From Saprospiraceae bacterium (GTDB lineage Bacteria > Bacteroidota > Bacteroidia > Chitinophagales > Saprospiraceae), in NCBI GenBank assembly GCA_013002475.1, contig JABDJM010000247.1, positions 1 to 9,424 of the forward strand: DNA of 9,424 nt, given 5' to 3'. The translations under genes and the position numbers were made by a program. Below, one piece after another: positions 6,463 through 9,424 of this stretch. Position 1 is the stretch's first letter. Each line of letters opens with the position of its first letter. Below the pieces are notes generated by a model, which saw only the letters and a list, made by a program, of their open reading frames with translations, ran no database searches and was not told the origin of the DNA.

Positions 6463-7331
6463 CGTCTGGAACGGCGTTTAAAAAATTGGATCAATTCGGA
6501 TAAATAGTCCTGATCTGTTCTTAAGCTTATCGTCGAGGCTCCTGCTTTGCGGAAACTTTGCCTGAAGAATTCCCCATTATCTTCAAAAGTCTGGGCGTAT
6601 TCTTCTCGGATACTTTTTCTAGAGGTGTCCAACCAGTGAAACTGACCGGTCTCAGAATCTACCGCCCTGACCAGTCCAACGTTTGGCAGCGAAGCTTCCA
6701 GGGGATCCCAAATCCGTGCACCGATGAGATCATGCTTACGGGCAACAACCTTAAAAGCAGACTCATAGCCTTTCATCATAAAGTCACTCAGCACAAATGC
6801 AATGCATCTTTTTCGAATGACATTATTTAGGTATTCCAACACAGAACCCAACTCACTACCCTTTCCGGTTGGCTCGTAGTCCACCAGCTCACGAATAATT
6901 CGGAGAATATGTTTTTTCCCTTTCTTCGCCGGGATGTATTGTTCCATTTTATCTGAAAAAAGGATCAGGCCCACCTTATCCTGATTGTTGATGGCCGAAA
7001 AAGCTAACACAGCGGCCAGCTCCGTCATCAATTCCTGTTTGAACTGCTGTCGTGAACCAAAAAAGGCACTTCCACTCAGATCCACCAATAGCATAACTGT
7101 GAGTTCTCTTTCTTCCTCAAAGGTTTTAGTGAATGGCTCTCCGGTACGGGCAGTTACATTCCAATCGATATTTCGAATGTCGTCGCCATATTGGTAGTTC
7201 CTGACCTCAGCAAAAGACATTCCCTGCCCCTTAAAAGCAGAGTGGTATTCTCCGGACACGATATGACTGCTCAAGCCCTTTGTCTTGATCTCAATTCTTC
7301 TGACCTTCTTAAGTAACTCTTTTGTATCCAT
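6459..7331 (-). CDS. DUF58 domain protein (vWA-like MoxR partner)
   Basis: This is a 290-aa cytoplasmic protein of the DUF58 family, the usual partner of MoxR ATPases. It has the family signature YQYGDDIRNIDW followed by TARTGEPFTKTFEEE (residues 47-75), then a vWA-like fold with the metal-site motif DLSGS (84-88), KVGLILFSD (119-127) and FVLSDF (179-184). The C-terminus SLRTDQDYLSELIQFFKRRS is also typical. No signal peptide or membrane segment is seen. The full length is normal for Bacteroidota. The position where a vWA MIDAS usually has Thr reads GKGSEL, so Ser159 probably substitutes for Thr. The ATG overlaps the stop of the upstream gene by one base (TAATG), and its TGA overlaps the ATG of the downstream gene (ATGA), so translational coupling is likely on both sides. 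The family call is secure; the cellular role is inferred from MoxR linkage. Confidence 0.95.
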   Translation of the reverse strand: MDTKELLKKVRRIEIKTKGLSSHIVSGEYHSAFKGQGMSFAEVRNYQYGDDIRNIDWNVTARTGEPFTKTFEEERELTVMLLVDLSGSAFFGSRQQFKQELMTELAAVLAFSAINNQDKVGLILFSDKMEQYIPAKKGKKHILRIIRELVDYEPTGKGSELGSVLEYLNNVIRKRCIAFVLSDFMMKGYESAFKVVARKHDLIGARIWDPLEASLPNVGLVRAVDSETGQFHWLDTSRKSIREEYAQTFEDNGEFFRQSFRKAGASTISLRTDQDYLSELIQFFKRRSRR

Positions 7332-8557
7332 TACTTAAATGATTCTATCAGATCCTCTGACATTCCCAGAGATTTCATTTTCGATTCAACTAACAACAAA
7401 CCAACCGTTCCGTAAACAGGATGAAACCCGGCATCAACCCAAAGTCCATCCGGGCGCGGGAAATAGTTCCATTCATCGATATTTTCTAACCAGGAATTAA
7501 ATTCCGGATCCTCCGAAGGATCTACTTTCTGCTTAAGCTCAGTGATGACAAATTCCTGATGGGAATTCGATAAACCCATTTCGGCTTTTATATCCACTTC
7601 TTTCCCCTTGTTTAAATCAAAGCAAAAAGCCCTATCCATTTCTTTCCGGCTCCAGGAATCCCAATAGGAAATTCTTCCAAGAATCCACTTATCAGTGATT
7701 TGCTGTACTTGGACTTCGCCACTAGCTCGTACCGAATTTCGTAAATGAGCTTTGAAAGAAAGGCTCTCCACCTGGTCATTATATATCTGGGCTCTTTCGA
7801 TTAGAGTTCCTATTTCATTCTTCATCCAATTATTGAAACGGCTATCCGCTAACACTGGGACAAGGAAATTTATCTTTGCTGCAAGTGTATTCTTAGTCCA
7901 GACTTCGGAATCTGTTTTCTCATAATTTTTGGAGGGGACGAATTGTGTCTTGTTTCCATTCCATTGAATGCCCACCTTTTTTTCTGGACCTTCCGGAAAA
8001 CTTACCCGCCCTACTTGTTCACCTTCATCATTCAGGACCTCGAGCATTATACCCTTTTGGGAGTTTCCTTTTAAATGGAAAAATTTCTCTTCTATGAAAG
8101 AATAAAGAGTGCCCTCATATTTTCCGGATCCAAGAGACTGAAGGATGATATTCCAACTTTGATCATCGCTTGTAATCAGGAAATAATTGCTTGGTTGAAA
8201 TTTTTCCTTTGGAAGGGAGGAAAGTTTAACGGGGATCGCAATTCGGTCCTTGGTCCAAAAGCCAATCCAATTCCCGCCAGATCTTTTTAGCTTCCAGCTT
8301 GAGCCGATCTCTTCTCCATTCAGCATTTCGTTGAGGATCATCTCCCCTTCTTTTTTTTCTCCTGCCAGATCTAACTTCTGCCTGTCAAACCCAATGCTCC
8401 CGGTTATCCTTTTGTTATCAGAAACTAATTCCATGCTAACCGGAAAGCAGTCATCCATGAGACCTTTAAGGACCATGGATTCCAATGCCTCCTGACTCTG
8501 GGCTAAAAGCGGGCAGAGCATCAAAAAAAGTAGCATGAATACTGATCTCTTTTCCAT
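7331..8557 (-). CDS. Secreted protein of unknown function, possible DUF3298/RsiV-like C-terminus
   Basis: I do not recognise this 408-aa protein as a named family. Residues 1-21 are a signal peptide (MEKR start, hydrophobic run, cleavage near AQSQEA) with no lipobox, so the mature protein is probably periplasmic or outer-surface. Residues about 50-112 and 145-210 look like two diverged copies of a beta-rich module, each with a GS-I/GT-L strand, a G-x-x-L-x-E core, GE-I/V-G and a closing P-V/S-K. From about 215 to 408 the pattern changes. FLVPVLADSRFNNWMKNEIGTL, then FCFDLNKGKEVDI, then FPRPDGLWVDAGFHPVYG resemble the layout of the DUF3298 (RsiV-type) domain: a dimer-like helix, a 'tgk-l-l' strand and a 'dGL-pyevG' C-terminus. 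That match is from memory of the pattern and uncertain. The gene sits between moxR and the DUF58 gene with TAATG fusions at both ends, so it is co-translated with the operon and probably functions with it. Confidence 0.85.
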   Translation of the reverse strand: MEKRSVFMLLFLMLCPLLAQSQEALESMVLKGLMDDCFPVSMELVSDNKRITGSIGFDRQKLDLAGEKKEGEMILNEMLNGEEIGSSWKLKRSGGNWIGFWTKDRIAIPVKLSSLPKEKFQPSNYFLITSDDQSWNIILQSLGSGKYEGTLYSFIEEKFFHLKGNSQKGIMLEVLNDEGEQVGRVSFPEGPEKKVGIQWNGNKTQFVPSKNYEKTDSEVWTKNTLAAKINFLVPVLADSRFNNWMKNEIGTLIERAQIYNDQVESLSFKAHLRNSVRASGEVQVQQITDKWILGRISYWDSWSRKEMDRAFCFDLNKGKEVDIKAEMGLSNSHQEFVITELKQKVDPSEDPEFNSWLENIDEWNYFPRPDGLWVDAGFHPVYGTVGLLLVESKMKSLGMSEDLIESFK

Positions 8558-9424
8558 TAGGGCACCTCCACAGCATTTAGGATTCGTCGGATGATATCTT
8601 CCTGGCTTACTTCCTCCGCCTCGGCCTCGTAACTTAGACCGATCCGGTGCCTCAACACATCATAGCATATGTTCCGGACATCCTCCGGGATAACAAAACC
8701 CCGGCGCTCAATGAATGCCTTTGCTTTTGAGGCTAGCGCAAGATTGATACTCGCCCGGGGGGATCCGCCATAATTGATCAGTGGCTCAAGGTCTTCCAGC
8801 CCATACTTTTTGGGTTCCCGCGTAGCAAATACTATATCCAAAATGTATTGCTCCACCTTTTCGTCCATATAAACCTTCCTGACTGTTTTTCGGGCTTTCA
8901 AGATCTCCTCTGTGCTTACAATTGGCTCAACTTTTCCAAAATCAACTTGCCCAAGGTTTCGGCGGATAATCTCTCTCTCTTCTTCCTGATTGGGATAGCC
9001 GATCTTCACTTTCAACATAAACCTGTCCACCTGCGCCTCGGGAAGAGTATAAGTTCCTTCTTGCTCAATGGGGTTCTGTGTGGCCAATACTAAAAAGGGC
9101 TCATCCAGTGGAAAGCTCTCCTTACCGATGGTGACCTGTCTTTCCTGCATGGCTTCAAGCAAAGCTGCCTGCACCTTGGCCGGAGCCCGGTTGATCTCAT
9201 CTGCTAGAATGAAGTTGGCAAAGATGGGACCCTTTCGCACTGCAAATTCATTGGCCTGCGGATTATAGATCATGGTCCCGATGATGTCTGCGGGCAGCAG
9301 GTCCGGGGTAAACTGAATCCTGGAGAAATTGGCGTTAATGGCCGAAGCGAGCGTTTTGATGGCTAGGGTCTTCGCCAGGCCCGGAAGTCCTTCCAGCAGG
9401 ACATGTCCCTTGGTTTGCAATCCC
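8557..9424 (-). CDS. moxR: MoxR family AAA+ ATPase (5' end outside window)
   Basis: This is an AAA+ ATPase of the MoxR family, thought to act as a chaperone that matures or remodels vWA-domain partner proteins in the cytoplasm. The gene runs off the right edge. The codon that looks like a start near 9420 is a TTG inside the reading frame (the local protein reads [12 protein letters not shown]), so the true start lies outside and roughly 30-50 residues are probably missing. Numbering the visible protein from that Leu, it shows Walker A GLPGLAKT (11-18), the MoxR segment [13 protein letters not shown] (37-49), Walker B ILADEIN (D74, E75), sensor 1 [10 protein letters not shown] (N116), a candidate arginine finger in VDRF (R133) and sensor 2 GGSPRA (218-223). 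It ends in LNAVEVP, a typical MoxR C-terminus. Its TAA stop shares a base with the ATG of the next gene. Three vWA-type genes follow, matching the usual MoxR-vWA linkage. The family call is certain. Confidence 0.97.
   Translation of the reverse strand, partial: GLQTKGHVLLEGLPGLAKTLAIKTLASAINANFSRIQFTPDLLPADIIGTMIYNPQANEFAVRKGPIFANFILADEINRAPAKVQAALLEAMQERQVTIGKESFPLDEPFLVLATQNPIEQEGTYTLPEAQVDRFMLKVKIGYPNQEEEREIIRRNLGQVDFGKVEPIVSTEEILKARKTVRKVYMDEKVEQYILDIVFATREPKKYGLEDLEPLINYGGSPRASINLALASKAKAFIERRGFVIPEDVRNICYDVLRHRIGLSYEAEAEEVSQEDIIRRILNAVEVP
8563..8569 (-). promoter_or_regulatory. Shine-Dalgarno-like site before the 408-aa secreted protein
   Basis: On the minus strand GGAGGTG lies 7 nt (counted from GGAGG) before the ATG at 8557. 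This is the best ribosome binding match in the window, and most other genes here lack one, as is common in Bacteroidota. The same bases encode the conserved Val-Glu-Val end of MoxR, so the match could be coincidental. It supports translation from the ATG at 8557, which is fused to the moxR stop as TAATG. Confidence 0.4.

Noticed and set aside
9418..9420. TTG near 9420 as a start codon of moxR
   Set aside because: It falls only 10 residues before Walker A and inside the conserved MoxR sequence, and the frame stays open to the window edge, so the gene simply continues outside.
414..9424. Defence island or other new MoxR-vWA system
   Set aside because: The vWA, TPR and BatD signatures identify a standard Bat locus. 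No nuclease, protease or effector domain is seen, so only the accessory proteins are worth following up.

Overview
The window is almost entirely a Bat (Bacteroides aerotolerance) gene cluster, with all nine genes on the minus strand and read from right to left. The gene content, the BatA/BatB/BatC/BatD sequence signatures, the moderate GC and a TTTG/TAnnTTTG-like promoter candidate all point to a member of the Bacteroidota. An environmental Cytophagia- or Saprospiria-like lineage would fit, but the genus cannot be read from this sequence. No phage, CRISPR, tRNA or rRNA genes are visible.

Layout in transcription order: MoxR AAA+ ATPase (9424-8557, its 5' end lies outside the window); a secreted 408-aa protein of unknown function with a possible DUF3298/RsiV-like C-terminus (8557-7331); a DUF58 vWA-like protein (7331-6459); a membrane protein with a BatD-like N-terminus and a DUF4381-like cytoplasmic tail (6462-5434); BatA (5453-4509); BatB (4507-3488); BatC, a TPR protein with a Gln/Glu-rich tail (3420-2662); a one-domain secreted BatD-like protein (2660-2166); and full-length BatD (2156-414). 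Most junctions are overlaps or gaps of under 10 nt: two TAATG fusions, one ATGA, one 20-nt overlap and gaps of 1, 1 and 9 nt. The only real spacer, 67 nt between batB and batC, holds a promoter candidate.

How the genes probably work together: MoxR-type ATPases are thought to act as chaperones on vWA-domain partners, and here three vWA proteins (DUF58, BatA, BatB) follow one. BatA and BatB are membrane anchored with cytoplasmic vWA domains. BatC, the short BatD-like protein and BatD supply periplasmic TPR and beta-sandwich modules. The cluster is usually linked to envelope or oxidative stress tolerance, but its biochemical role is unsettled. BatE is not seen here.

The last 413 bp, downstream of batD, has no credible gene. 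It holds a 129/160-bp imperfect direct duplication that includes an 89-bp perfect repeat. Each copy carries a 53-bp palindromic, REP-like element, and a degenerate neighbouring unit lacks that element cleanly, like an empty insertion site. This region and the poorly characterised accessory genes of the operon are the most noteworthy parts. The core Bat operon itself is a known system.
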